DNA from: Bradyrhizobium sp. AZCC 1719
GTDB taxonomy: Bacteria > Pseudomonadota > Alphaproteobacteria > Rhizobiales > Xanthobacteraceae
Length of the DNA: 64,000 nt
Assembly: GCF_036924525.1 (NCBI RefSeq)
Contig: NZ_JAZHRU010000001.1
Coordinates: 5,981,001 to 6,045,000 of the forward strand
Reading direction: 5' to 3'
Shown here: positions 8,526 to 17,065 of the stretch, piece after piece
How the letters are laid out: the number at the start of each line of letters is the position of its first letter
Numbering within the stretch: position 1 is the first letter of the stretch
Program-made: the position numbers and the translations under genes
The notes under the pieces: model-generated
Databases searched by the model: none
What the model was told of the DNA's origin: nothing
The model's input: only the letters and a program-made list of their open reading frames with translations

Positions 8526-9167
8526 GTGCAGGAACCGATATCGGTCAAAATCGTTTTCGGTCGGGGTCCAATTCGAGGATCAGTCTTGCAAGGCGATTCC
8601 GAAATTCTGTTCTGGCGCCGAACGGACGTCGCCGGGCTGGAGCGATTGACGCTCCATACTTCCGCTGACGCGGTCTTGGCAGAATCGACCGTGATCTGCG
8701 TGGAGGACGGCGGCTTTCGCCTCGACCACCGATGGAGACTGACGCCTGATTGGCGAGCTCAATCGCTGGACGTAGTCCGATGGGGCGGCCCGGGCGGCCA
8801 CGCTCACCTCACACTTGAGCGGACCGATGGCGGGTGGTGCGTTAACGGCCAACGACGTCCCGATCTCGATGGTGCGGAAGAGCCCGACCTTTCGGTCACC
8901 CCCTTCTGCAACACCTTCCCTATCCGCCGGACACCTGCCGGGGCCCGGCAGAGTCTCACGCTCGATACCTGTTTCGTGGACGGTGCGGCCATGACGATAC
9001 AGCGCTCCCGTCAACGATACGACCGGCTCGGTCCGGATCGGGTGCGTTACGTGGATCTCGGCGTCTCGGCAGGCTTTGAGGCCGAGCTTGAGGTGGATGA
9101 TCGGGGTCTGGTGCTTCGCTATCAGCACCTTTTCGAACGCGTGCACCCTGAGCTTTGTCGTTCTTGA
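8526..9167 (+). CDS. Putative glycolipid-binding domain protein (DUF1089)
   Basis: A 213-residue protein with the family hallmark TPFCNTFPIRR at about residues 127-137 and EILFWRRTDVAGLERLTL near the N-terminus, both typical of the putative glycolipid-binding (formerly DUF1089) family, a lipocalin-like beta barrel. No signal peptide is evident, so it is likely cytoplasmic. The GTG at 8526 is the longest start; a TTG at 8586 just before the conserved region is an alternative. The promoter region coincides with the end of the structured repeat, whose TTGACG-containing tail could supply promoter elements. The ligand is unknown. Confidence 0.75.
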   Translation: MQEPISVKIVFGRGPIRGSVLQGDSEILFWRRTDVAGLERLTLHTSADAVLAESTVICVEDGGFRLDHRWRLTPDWRAQSLDVVRWGGPGGHAHLTLERTDGGWCVNGQRRPDLDGAEEPDLSVTPFCNTFPIRRTPAGARQSLTLDTCFVDGAAMTIQRSRQRYDRLGPDRVRYVDLGVSAGFEAELEVDDRGLVLRYQHLFERVHPELCRS

Positions 9168-9388
9168 CCCGAATGCGAAGTCCGGTGCGCTCTGAGATTG
9201 TCGGCTTGTAGGGGTAGGCTGGAAGCGACTGTCCGACTTTCCGGACGGCGCCTTCCCCAAAGCCGGCTGTCGGTGACGTCGCCTCTTGGCCCGACGCCAA
9301 TCATGGGTCAACGTCGGGGCTGCGGATTGACATTTCTCTCTGCGGGGAGATTGCATGGCGCGCGCAGCTTGGCTGTACGGACCTCGTC

Positions 9389-10042
9389 ATGAAGCTTATT
9401 GCGCACCGTGGATGGTCCGCGGGTCCGGGTGAAAACTCGCTCGCCGCATTCGCACGTGCCGCCCGAGACAGCAGAATATCTGGCGTCGAATTCGACGTCT
9501 GCCTTGCAGCGGATTCCGACACATTGGTGGTGTCACACGAGCCGCCGCGTCATGTCGAGAATGCGCTTACCCTCGATGCGGCACTGTCGCTTCTTTCACC
9601 AACTGACCTTGACCTGTTTGTGGAGGTGAAGGAGACGGGACTTGCCTCTAGAGTCATCGAGAGGCTGGTTGCCAGCAACGTGGCCCGTCGCTCGGTCGTA
9701 TTTGCCTTTGCCGCCGTCGCAAGATCCTTTCCGTGGGAGGGTGCGCGACCGGTGCGCCTGGGCATCATCGTCATGTACCCGTGGAACCTGAATCGTGCGG
9801 TGCGCAGGTATGCGCCGGATGTCCTCCTGCTCGGCTGGGACGCGCGCGCTTGGACGCGAGTCGCTTTTCGCGCCTGGTGGTCCGTTTTCTCACTTGAGCA
9901 GCTTGCGCGACGCCACCACGTGCCGGTTGTGGTAGGAATCGTGCAACGCATGGACGACCTTCATTGGCTCTCGCGGCAGCGCCTCTACGGGGTGGTTGCC
10001 GACATCGGTCGCACTATTGGCCGCAGCGCCAGACCTGATTAG
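9389..10042 (+). CDS. Glycerophosphodiester phosphodiesterase family protein
   Basis: A 217-residue GDPD-fold protein. The start LIAHRGWSAGPGENSLAAF contains the catalytic His-Arg-Gly and the conserved Glu-Asn, followed by GVEFDVCLAADSDTLVVSHE with the metal-binding Glu/Asp pair and the second catalytic His. These residues indicate an active TIM-barrel phosphodiesterase releasing glycerol phosphate from lipid head groups. It is short (typical members are about 240-250), mainly from a compact C-terminal half. No signal peptide is seen, so a cytosolic enzyme is likely. It stands alone between stretches of repeat-like intergenic DNA. Confidence 0.85.
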   Translation: MKLIAHRGWSAGPGENSLAAFARAARDSRISGVEFDVCLAADSDTLVVSHEPPRHVENALTLDAALSLLSPTDLDLFVEVKETGLASRVIERLVASNVARRSVVFAFAAVARSFPWEGARPVRLGIIVMYPWNLNRAVRRYAPDVLLLGWDARAWTRVAFRAWWSVFSLEQLARRHHVPVVVGIVQRMDDLHWLSRQRLYGVVADIGRTIGRSARPD

Positions 10043-10497
10043 GCCGGCGCAAACCCGTTCGTCGCCCGTGAACTATTCGAAAGCAGCTGACAAATCGGCC
10101 CGATCTGGCGTGGGAAACCGGTTCTTTCGGTGACGTCGCCTTCTGGCCCCCTTTGAGACATGCCGACGGACGACCAGAATGTCTGTTTATCAGGGTAGAC
10201 CGGAAGTGATGCGCCGGCGGTGAGGATGACGCGAATGACCCCAATCTGACATAGGTCGGAATGAAATCCCGTAGCGCAGCAGTTCCCTCCGGCTCTTCGG
10301 GTCCGGCCGCGCTGGCATCTAGGTGGCAAGTTGATATTGTCGAATTAGCTGCTCAATAAGACGAGATGGCCGACATCTCGAACCAACAGGCAGCGTAATC
10401 TCGTCGGCAGGCATTCACTCGACAGCACACGACGTCCTTTTGGCCGGTGCGAGCGTGGATTTCGCGCGTGCCCACGCGCGTCCGAAGGAGCATCATC
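10043..10497. other. Intergenic region with degenerate repeat fragments
   Basis: No gene is seen in these 455 bases. TCGGTGACGTCGCCT near 10126 is shared with about 9270 on the same strand, and a GGGTAGACCGGAAG stretch near 10192 resembles GGGTAGGCTGGAAG near 9212, with the two elements in opposite order at the two sites. This suggests decayed units of a tandem or dispersed repeat around the GDPD gene. The last 20 bases carry the AAGGAG ribosome-binding site of the hydrolase. Confidence 0.5.
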
Positions 10498-11403
10498 ATG
10501 AAACACAAGCATCTGACCGCAGTCATGCCTTTGCTGGTTTCTCTTCTGATCCCTATCACCGCGATATCGGCGTCAGCGGCCAAAGAAGTCGAGGTCAACG
10601 GGGTCCGCCTGCAGTACGTCGATCACGGGTCGGGTGAGCCGATCGTCTTCGTGCATGGGGTGCCCTCCGACCTTCGCTCGTGGGAGCCGGTCAGAGAGGG
10701 GTTCGCTAAGAAGTATCGGTTCATCGCCTACACCCAGCGATATTTCGGGACGAGGCCGTGGCCCGACGATGGGAAAAACTTGACCGTCGCGACCCTGGCG
10801 GACGACCTTGCCAAGTTTATCGCGACGCTCAATGTGGGACCTGTTCATCTCGTCGGCTGGTCCTACGGCGGTCAGGTTACCACGACCGCAGCAGTGAAGA
10901 ATCCCTCGTTGGTCCGCAGCCTCATTCTGTATGAGGCGAGTGTCGCTTCGATGCTGCCGACAGACAGCGCGGAGGGGAAAGCGGCGCGCGAGGACCGCGC
11001 CAAGTTGCTTGCCCCGGCTATCGCAGCGGCCAAGGCAGGTGACGCTGTTCAGGCTGCCAAGCGACTACAGGAGGCTGTGTTCCAACTCCCGCCCGGCGAG
11101 TTCGACCGCTTGCCGCAGGACTGGCAAACTCGCGTGCTGGACAATGCGAGGACCCTGCCGCTGGTATTTTCAGCTTCGCCACCGCCGGTCATCACCTGTG
11201 ACATGCTGAAAAGTTTCGCCCGGCCGACGCTGGTCATGCATGGGGAGAAGACTCAAGCCTTCTACGCATTGATCGCTGAGGCGATAGGCAAGTGCGTGCC
11301 GAGTGCCCAGTTGGTCGTTCTTCCGAATGTCGGCCATGACGGGCCGCGTCGTGATCCGGCAGCGTTCACCGCTGCCGTTGTCGAGTTCTTATCGAGCCGT
11401 TGA
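10498..11403 (+). CDS. Exported alpha/beta hydrolase
   Basis: A 301-residue protein from ATG 10498, preceded by AAGGAGCATCATC. It opens with a clear signal peptide (basic MKHKH, then a hydrophobic stretch ending about ISASAA), so it is probably periplasmic. The hydrolase domain shows the oxyanion-hole HGVPSD and the nucleophile elbow GWSYGG; the general-base His lies in NVGHDGP near the C-terminus. The usual acid region reads HGEKTQ with no Asp at the common position, so the acid residue is not obvious. The substrate is unknown; the family covers esterases, haloperoxidases and epoxide hydrolases. Confidence 0.83.
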   Translation: MKHKHLTAVMPLLVSLLIPITAISASAAKEVEVNGVRLQYVDHGSGEPIVFVHGVPSDLRSWEPVREGFAKKYRFIAYTQRYFGTRPWPDDGKNLTVATLADDLAKFIATLNVGPVHLVGWSYGGQVTTTAAVKNPSLVRSLILYEASVASMLPTDSAEGKAAREDRAKLLAPAIAAAKAGDAVQAAKRLQEAVFQLPPGEFDRLPQDWQTRVLDNARTLPLVFSASPPPVITCDMLKSFARPTLVMHGEKTQAFYALIAEAIGKCVPSAQLVVLPNVGHDGPRRDPAAFTAAVVEFLSSR

Positions 11404-11568
11404 GTAAGCACTCCGCAGCGTCTTGAGCTGGTCCGCTCGTGGCCCTTCTGCGACTTCGGGCTATGTCCGCTGTTCCGCCGCTGTTGAGGGTTGAGCGGAC
11501 ATCAGTCAGTCGCGTAAATGAGTGCACGCCCTAATTTCGCACACCCGATGACGTCGCGCTGCCCGGCT

Positions 11569-11835
11569 TCATCGGCGCGAGATCAGCTTCAGCCAGGGCA
11601 CCGAATGGAAGGCGCTCATCAGCAAGTACATCGGGACCATACCGCCCACCGGCGATGCGTTTGCAGCCGAGCAAAGCGGATCCAGCGGACCACCGCCCAC
11701 CACGGCGGTAAGCAGCGCCATGATTGCGAAGGTCGGCGCGGCCGCAAGCGATAGCCATCTGACTATGCCGGCCGCGGCGCCTTCGTCATCACAGCTCGCC
11801 GCGCAGGGCGCATTGCTGTGAGAGGCCTCGCTCAT
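11569..11835 (-). CDS. Small membrane protein, function unknown
   Basis: An 88-residue protein read MSEASHSNAPCAASCDDEG and then two hydrophobic segments (WLSLAAAPTFAIMALLTAVVG and GGMVPMYLLMSAFHSVPWLKLI). Its ATG (11833-11835) overlaps the TGA of the DUF899 gene as ATGA, so it is translationally coupled to it and is the last gene of the ArsR-SRPBCC-DUF899 operon. I do not recognise a named family. A longer open frame in the same reading frame, extending upstream across DUF899, is not the true gene. Confidence 0.65.
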   Translation of the reverse strand: MSEASHSNAPCAASCDDEGAAAGIVRWLSLAAAPTFAIMALLTAVVGGGPLDPLCSAANASPVGGMVPMYLLMSAFHSVPWLKLISRR

Positions 11836-12581
11836 CCCTTCGTGCCTGCGCCCTGCTTGCGGAACGCGGCCTCTCCGGCGTCCGACACCTCGACCCACCT
11901 CTTGTCGGGCGCTGCGCCTTCGACGTAGCTGTCGTGCCAATTCCACCATTTGTAGGTCGGAGTCTGAGGATATCCTTCGGGCGAGTCCTCCCAGACCTCC
12001 TGGCGGCCGAGCGGCGTGATGTCGAGGTAATTCCAGGTGCCTCCCATCTGCTCGTCGCCGCGGCTCTTGATGAAGTAGGTGCGGTAGATCTTGTTGCCGT
12101 CGCGGAAGAACACGTTGGTGCCGTGCCATTCGCCGACATCGAAGTCGGTATCGAAGCTGTCGGTGATGGTGTACCAGGGGATCAACTCCCATCCCATTCG
12201 CTTCTTCAGGCGCGCGATGTCCGGCTGCGGCGCGCGCGAGGCAAACACGAGCGTGGTATCGCGGGCGTTGAGATGGGCGACGTGGGCGACCTGGTCGGCC
12301 ACCATCGAACAGCCGCGGCAGGCATGGTCGGGCCAGCCGAACACGCCGGGCTCGAAGAAGGCGCGGTAGAGAATCAACTGATGACGGCCCTCGAACAAGT
12401 CGAGCAAGCTCGCCTGGTCGTTAGGTCCCTCGAACCTGTACTCCTTCTCGACGGCCAGCCACGGCATTCGACGGCGTTCGGCGGCGAGCGCGTCACGGGC
12501 GCGGGTCGCGGCCTTTTCCTTCACGAGCAATTGCTGGCGGGCTGCTTCCCATTCCTGTGCCGAAACGGTGTGAATCTGCAT
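11832..12581 (-). CDS. DUF899 family thioredoxin-like protein
   Basis: A 249-residue protein from ATG 12581. It contains the DUF899 landmarks: a KEKAATRARDALAAERRRMPW start, an EKEYRFEGP strand, LFEGRHQLILYRAFF, and the Cys-containing GCSMVADQVAHVAHLNARDTTLVFASRAP that replaces the thioredoxin CxxC region. WHGTNVFFRDGNKIYRTYF and YKWWNWHDSY close the domain. Members are predicted thioredoxin-fold proteins of unknown activity and are commonly encoded next to ArsR and AHSA1 (SRPBCC) genes, exactly as here. It is the third gene of the four-gene minus-strand operon, 53 bases after the SRPBCC gene. Confidence 0.85.
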   Translation of the reverse strand: MQIHTVSAQEWEAARQQLLVKEKAATRARDALAAERRRMPWLAVEKEYRFEGPNDQASLLDLFEGRHQLILYRAFFEPGVFGWPDHACRGCSMVADQVAHVAHLNARDTTLVFASRAPQPDIARLKKRMGWELIPWYTITDSFDTDFDVGEWHGTNVFFRDGNKIYRTYFIKSRGDEQMGGTWNYLDITPLGRQEVWEDSPEGYPQTPTYKWWNWHDSYVEGAAPDKRWVEVSDAGEAAFRKQGAGTKG

Positions 12582-12634
12582 GGCTAACCTCCTGTTTGTT
12601 GGGACGTTCGTTACTTGAGCTTCGACTTGCAGCG

Positions 12635-13168
12635 TCAGGCCGGCAGACGCGCGTCGTATTCCTTCATGAGGCCGCTCCAGCCATCCCAGAACGGCGCCGG
12701 CTCCTCTCCGCTCGCACGGGCGACCAGAACATCGAGATGCATGTGCCAACCGGCCATGTGCTTGAGCAGCGTGGCGCGGTCGGGGAAGCGCCGATGGATG
12801 ACCGTGAGCAGCACGCCCTTACCTTTGGGCTCCAGTTCGAACGTGACGTCACCGGTACTGTTCCAGGTGATCGACAATTTTCGGGGCGGATCGAATTCGG
12901 TAATCCGGCTCTGCATGCGATGCTCGCCGCCGAAGCCGGCCGGGCGCTCGCCCGGCGGGTCCGTCAATTCGTCGTTGCGCCAGACGAGTTCGAAGGGCGC
13001 GCCGACCTTCGTGTCCATGTCGCCTGCCGCCATCCATTTGCGGCGCAACTCGCTGTCGGTGAGATAGGCCCAGATGCGCTCGATCGGGCCGGGCAGCAAC
13101 CGCTGGATTTTCAGCGTCGTGGGCTCCGGCAGGCTGCCGTACGCGTCGGGCTTTGTCGTTGAATTCAT
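12635..13168 (-). CDS. SRPBCC (AHSA1-like) domain protein
   Basis: A 177-residue START/Bet v1-fold protein: IQRLLPGPIERIWAYLTDSELRRKWM is the classic first segment of the activator-of-Hsp90 homologue family, and the C-terminal helix ends in GWSGLMKEYDARL. It lies 4 bases after the ArsR stop, so the two are co-transcribed and probably translationally coupled. In such ArsR-AHSA1 pairs the SRPBCC protein is thought to bind a hydrophobic small molecule; the ligand is unknown. A related SRPBCC gene is at 14804. Confidence 0.85.
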   Translation of the reverse strand: MNSTTKPDAYGSLPEPTTLKIQRLLPGPIERIWAYLTDSELRRKWMAAGDMDTKVGAPFELVWRNDELTDPPGERPAGFGGEHRMQSRITEFDPPRKLSITWNSTGDVTFELEPKGKGVLLTVIHRRFPDRATLLKHMAGWHMHLDVLVARASGEEPAPFWDGWSGLMKEYDARLPA

Positions 13169-13172
13169 CGCT

Positions 13173-13538
13173 CTACTCCGTCACCGATTTTGATCTGGAT
13201 TTTGATTTCGCCCGATCCTCTTCGCGCAGCAGGGCTTCCAGCCTGTCGAGCTTTGCGGTCCAGAAACGCTCGTAACGCTTCAGCCATGCATCGGCTTCTG
13301 CGAGCCGCGCCGCCTCGAGGCGGCAGAGATGGGAGCGACCGTGGATCGTGCGTTTGACGAGACCGGCGTTCTCCAGCACCCGCACGTGTTTCGAGGCGCC
13401 GGCGAAGCTCATGTGAAACGGCGTCGCCAGTTCCCCGATCGTCAGTTCCCGTTCCGCCAGACGACCAAGCATCGCCCGCCGCGTTGGATCCGCAAGCGCG
13501 TGAAAAACCGCGTCGAGATGGGCACTACGTTCAACCAT
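13173..13538 (-). CDS. ArsR family transcriptional regulator
   Basis: A 121-residue winged-helix repressor, MVERSAHLDAVFHALADPTRRAMLGRLAE, the usual ArsR opening, then the recognition helix in SFAGASKHVRVLENAGLVKR. No metal-binding Cys motif is present, consistent with the branch paired with SRPBCC genes. The start is ATG 13538 or ATG 13550, four codons upstream. The promoter position (-10 at 13546-13551) implies a leaderless transcript, favouring 13538. Two AACC-N4-GGTT palindromes at the promoter are probable self-operators. It heads the operon ArsR-SRPBCC-DUF899-membrane protein. The C-terminal tail is rich in Lys and Ser. Confidence 0.87.
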   Translation of the reverse strand: MVERSAHLDAVFHALADPTRRAMLGRLAERELTIGELATPFHMSFAGASKHVRVLENAGLVKRTIHGRSHLCRLEAARLAEADAWLKRYERFWTAKLDRLEALLREEDRAKSKSRSKSVTE

Positions 13539-13583
13539 GTGGTTTAACATAGTCGCATGACGCCAATTGTCAACCAATCGGTT
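13533..13583 (-). promoter_or_regulatory. Promoter and twin operators of the ArsR operon
   Basis: On the minus strand a consensus -35 TTGACA (13568-13573) is followed after 16 bases by TATGTT (13546-13551). Two palindromes flank it: AACCAATCGGTT at 13572-13583, overlapping the -35, and AACCATGTGGTT at 13533-13544, next to the -10 and over the start codon. Both sit in an 18-base direct repeat of the form GTTAAACC-N3-TGGTTGA. Their centres are 39 bases apart. Binding of an ArsR dimer to both would block RNA polymerase, so autorepression is a strong inference. Confidence 0.75.
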
Positions 13584-13609
13584 TAACGTTTTCGTGATGA
13601 GATTTGGGC

Positions 13610-14698
13610 CTAGCCGTCCGGCACGGTGTACACGGCGCAGGGCGACGCAATGCCGCGCAGCGCATGCGTTCCCAGCGGGATCAGTTTTGTGGTGGTTTCG
13701 GCGGCGAGTGCGCCTGATATCAGCACCGTTCGGCCGAGCGGCCGACAAAGCCCTTCCAGCCGGCTCACCAGATTGACCGCGGGACCGATCGCCGTGAAAT
13801 CCAGCCGGTCGGCCGCACCGACGTTGCCCCACAGAATTTCTCCGAGATGCAATGCCACGCCGAACGACAGCGGCGGCAGCCCCTGCTCTCTCCGTGCGGC
13901 GCCGAGATGCGCCATTCCGGCCTGAGCGGAAGCTGTGGCCCGAAGCGCAGCGTCGCAGGCATCGCGGGGAGATGGGCCGGTGACCGGAAAGATCGCCAGC
14001 ACACCGTCGCCGATGAACTTCAACACCTCGCCGCCGAAGGCATGGACAGCGCCGGCAATGCAATCGAACCAGGCGCCGAGCGCGGCAATCACCGCTGCGG
14101 GAGGCTCGGCCTCGGACAGTGCCGTGAAGCCGCGTAGATCGGCAAACAGCAGCGCGGCCCGGATCGTCTCGCCGACCTCGCGCCGCAGTGGCCCCATCAG
14201 CACGCGCGCGGCGCTCCGCTTGCCGAGATAGGCTTCGAGCGCAGCGGTCACGGTCGCGCGCGCCGAAAGCGCGGCGAGCGGCGCTGCAGCGAAGCGGGCG
14301 GCATCGCGCAGGCGATCAGCCTCCGCTTGCGTGAACGGCCGCGGTCCGATCCAGCCAAGCATCGGCCCGTCCGATCCCGGGCTGACATTATCTTCATGCA
14401 CCGCTCCGCCTGCGAGCCCGGCCAACCAGCTCCGGCCGGCGTCGCCGGACAAATTCCCCGCCGCTCCGAATCCCGCCGGAGCAAACCCCACGGCCTCGAT
14501 CACCGCACCATTCTCGGCCCGCCATAGCCAGGTCCGGCGCGCGACGATCGGATGCGGCACGGCGAGCGTCAGCGCTCCGCCGGCGAGCAGCACGCCGTCC
14601 TCGATCAGGCGCGTGCCGAGTTCGGCGAGGAACCGGTCGGCGCCCGGCGAAGCGCTGGCTGCATCGACCAGCCATGTCAGCGTCGAACTCAGTTGCAT
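13610..14698 (-). CDS. Adenylate/guanylate cyclase domain protein (class III)
   Basis: A 362-residue protein from ATG 14698 (a GTG at 14755 would add 19 residues; neither has a convincing ribosome-binding site). The C-terminal half is a class III cyclase domain: ALLFADLRGFTALSE holds the first metal-binding Asp, KFIGDGVLAIFP the second, and GVALHLGEILWGNVGAADRLDFTAIGPAVNLVSRLEG includes the conserved Asp/Asn-Arg region that binds the nucleotide and transition state. The N-terminal ~160 residues resemble no domain I can name with certainty, likely a sensor. No membrane segment is visible, so it should be cytosolic. It is probably an adenylate cyclase. Confidence 0.87.
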   Translation of the reverse strand: MQLSSTLTWLVDAASASPGADRFLAELGTRLIEDGVLLAGGALTLAVPHPIVARRTWLWRAENGAVIEAVGFAPAGFGAAGNLSGDAGRSWLAGLAGGAVHEDNVSPGSDGPMLGWIGPRPFTQAEADRLRDAARFAAAPLAALSARATVTAALEAYLGKRSAARVLMGPLRREVGETIRAALLFADLRGFTALSEAEPPAAVIAALGAWFDCIAGAVHAFGGEVLKFIGDGVLAIFPVTGPSPRDACDAALRATASAQAGMAHLGAARREQGLPPLSFGVALHLGEILWGNVGAADRLDFTAIGPAVNLVSRLEGLCRPLGRTVLISGALAAETTTKLIPLGTHALRGIASPCAVYTVPDG

Positions 14699-14803
14699 GG
14701 ATCGATCATGCGGCAGCGATGTTGCATTGTCACCCACGGCGCTTAACTTAGGCACTCGCTGGTTGTATCAGCGTGTCCTGCCCAACGACCCACGAGGCTT
14801 TCG

Positions 14804-15259
14804 ATGACTGAATCGTTTGTGCTCCAGCGCGAGACCCACATCGCCGCACCCCGCGCCAGCGTGTTCGCCTTCCTGACGGACCCTGAGAAGATCGTGCAAT
14901 GGATGGGCAGCGAGGCCGTGACGGAGATGCATCCAGGCGGCATGTACCTCCTGAAAGGCGTCGGCAGCTCCACGGCGCGCGGCGCGTTCCGCGAGGTCGT
15001 GCCGGTTCACCGTCTCGCCTACAGCTTTGGCTGGGAAGGCAACGAGGAAGTGCCGCCGGGATCGAGCCTGATCGAGATCGATCTGATCGAACGGGACGGC
15101 GGCACGCTATTGCGCATGACCCATAGCGGCCTGCCCACCGAGGCAACCCGCGACGCCCATTCCAAGGGGTGGGCGCATTATCTCGACAGGCTGACCAAGG
15201 TAGCCGCCGGCCAGGACCCTGGACCGGACCGCGGACCGAGTGGCACACGCAACGCGTAA
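14804..15259 (+). CDS. SRPBCC domain protein
   Basis: A 151-residue Bet v1/START-fold protein of the AHSA1 branch: LQRETHIAAPRASVFAFLTDPEKIVQWMG is the typical opening, and the C-terminal HSKGWAHYLDRLTKVAAGQDPG matches polyketide-cyclase-like members. It shares the fold with the gene at 12635 but not close sequence identity. It is divergent from the cyclase gene. Ligand and function are unknown. Confidence 0.83.
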   Translation: MTESFVLQRETHIAAPRASVFAFLTDPEKIVQWMGSEAVTEMHPGGMYLLKGVGSSTARGAFREVVPVHRLAYSFGWEGNEEVPPGSSLIEIDLIERDGGTLLRMTHSGLPTEATRDAHSKGWAHYLDRLTKVAAGQDPGPDRGPSGTRNA

Positions 15260-15294
15260 GAATGGTGTCGGTCAAGGCGTGCATCGCTGGACGA

Positions 15295-15993
15295 TCAGTC
15301 CTGTTTCTTCAACACCGTCACGTGAAGACGGCGGCGGATTTCCATCCCCTGCCGCCGATAGAGCGCGATGGCCGAATGATTGTTGGTGAAGACGTGCAGG
15401 AACGGAATTTCGCCACGCGATACAATCTGGCGCGAGATGGCGGATAGCAGCATCTGTCCGTAGCCGCGGCCGCGATGGGACGGATGCACGCAGACGGCGG
15501 TAATCTCGGTGTATTGAGCCGGCTTCATCCGCTCACCGGCCATCGCGACAAGCTGGCCGTCGACGCGGATGCCGAGAAAGGTGCCGAGCTCATGGGTCCG
15601 CGCGCTGAACGGGCCCGGCTTGGTGAGCTCGGTGAGTTCGACCATCGCGGGAACGTCGTCGACGCCGAGCGTAACGATATCGACGCCGTTGGCCGGTGTT
15701 TCAACCGGCGTTCCAATCATCTGTTCACCGGTGTCCGCCAGCGCAATTCTGAATTCGGCAGGCGGGTTCACGGGATCCGGCGTGAACAGCACGGCGATGT
15801 CCTGCGACGACATCAGCCCGGCGAGCACAGCAAAGCTTTCAGGCGACATGTCCGCCATCGCTGCGAAGGGCGTGATCTCGGTCGGATAGCGCCGCGCGCG
15901 GGCATCGCCTTCGGCCAATGCCTGATGCGTAGTCGTGAGCGCCGTCCAGATCGGATAATCGAGGGGATGGCTGGACCTGTCGTGAACGGACAT
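15295..15993 (-). CDS. GNAT family N-acetyltransferase
   Basis: A 232-residue protein from ATG 15993 with a C-terminal GNAT domain: ITAVCVHPSHRGRGYGQMLLSAI is the acetyl-CoA-binding motif (R-G-x-G-Y-G) and FLHVFTNNHSAIALYRRQGMEIRRRLHVTVLKK is the last strand and helix typical of FR47-like acetyltransferases. The N-terminal 100 residues are a divergent GNAT-like half. The acceptor is unknown. The C-terminal gene end is only 36 bases from the preceding plus-strand SRPBCC gene. Confidence 0.85.
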   Translation of the reverse strand: MSVHDRSSHPLDYPIWTALTTTHQALAEGDARARRYPTEITPFAAMADMSPESFAVLAGLMSSQDIAVLFTPDPVNPPAEFRIALADTGEQMIGTPVETPANGVDIVTLGVDDVPAMVELTELTKPGPFSARTHELGTFLGIRVDGQLVAMAGERMKPAQYTEITAVCVHPSHRGRGYGQMLLSAISRQIVSRGEIPFLHVFTNNHSAIALYRRQGMEIRRRLHVTVLKKQD

Positions 15994-16030
15994 CGGACTA
16001 CCTTCGTTCTCACTCAATGGCGCGACAACT

Positions 16031-17008
16031 TTAGCGATAATCACTGACGTCGGCTACCTTGCCGCCCTCCCGGACCTCGGCGGTGTAGCGCCAGATGTCC
16101 GGTCGCGAGCCGTCAATATCGGTAAAGCCATAGTGACGGGCGAGTTCGCCGGAGCTGACCGATTTCTGATTCCACCTGCCGCGATCGGGATCTGTGGCGA
16201 GCGCAGCCACGGCGCGGCCGACATAGCGCGGCGATTCCGACAGCGCGAAATCGGGCGGCGCCTGGTGCCTGCCGCCTCCCCGCTCCGCCAGCGCCTCGCG
16301 CCAGTTCGTTTCGGTAACGCCGAAATTCTCCAGCATCATCTCGGAGCGCAGCCATCCCGGCGTGATCGCCACCGCCGTGGCCCCGTGCGGTGCGAGTTCG
16401 TGGCCTTGCGAGTAGGCGAGACGGTTCACGCTCTGCTTGACGAGGTCGTAGAACACCGAGATCCGGTAATGCTGTGCATTGTAGTCGGCGGTGCCGTCGG
16501 TGACTTCGACGAGCAGGCCGCCAGCTTTCGCGACCAGCAGCGGCAGCAGATAATGCGATGTCACCAGATGCGTCTCGATGCCAAGCCGCAGAATCCGCAA
16601 TCCCTTTTGCAGGTCGAGCTTCCAGATCGGCGTATTCCATTCGGCGGGCCCGCCCTTCAGCCGTTCGGCGCCCCAGATGTCGTTCACCAGCACGTCGATG
16701 TGGCCATGCTCGGCGCGGATACGCTCGGCCAGCGCCGCGACCTGCAAAGGTTCGAGATGATCAATGGCGATGGCGACGCCTTTGCCGCCGAGGCTGGTCA
16801 CGAGTTCGGCCGTCTCCTCGATCGTCTCCGGCCGGTCATAATCCGATCGCGTTGGAGCATCGGTGCGAGCGCTGCTGCGGCCCGTGCAGATCACCGTCGC
16901 ACCCGCCTCTCCCAGCGCGGCGGCAATGCCGCGGCCGGCGCCGCGCGTCGCGCCCGCCACCACGGCGATACGTCCGGCAAGCGCGCCTTCTTGTGAGACC
17001 ACGCTCAT
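16031..17008 (-). CDS. SDR family NAD(P)-dependent oxidoreductase (DHRS1-like)
   Basis: A 325-residue short-chain dehydrogenase. AVVAGATRGAGRGIAAALGEAGATVICTGR is the dinucleotide-binding turn, and the catalytic pair is in YDLVKQSVNRLAY (Tyr-x-x-x-Lys). VLVNDIWG replaces the usual NNAG, a feature of the DHRS1-like group. AITPGWLRSEMM follows. The substrate is unknown. The gene ends close to the GNAT start, so the two may be co-transcribed. Confidence 0.85.
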   Translation of the reverse strand: MSVVSQEGALAGRIAVVAGATRGAGRGIAAALGEAGATVICTGRSSARTDAPTRSDYDRPETIEETAELVTSLGGKGVAIAIDHLEPLQVAALAERIRAEHGHIDVLVNDIWGAERLKGGPAEWNTPIWKLDLQKGLRILRLGIETHLVTSHYLLPLLVAKAGGLLVEVTDGTADYNAQHYRISVFYDLVKQSVNRLAYSQGHELAPHGATAVAITPGWLRSEMMLENFGVTETNWREALAERGGGRHQAPPDFALSESPRYVGRAVAALATDPDRGRWNQKSVSSGELARHYGFTDIDGSRPDIWRYTAEVREGGKVADVSDYR

Positions 17009-17065
17009 CCTCCCCTCACCTTCACGCGCCGCTGCAGTCCGATCGCATCGAAGCGCCAGCGCGCA

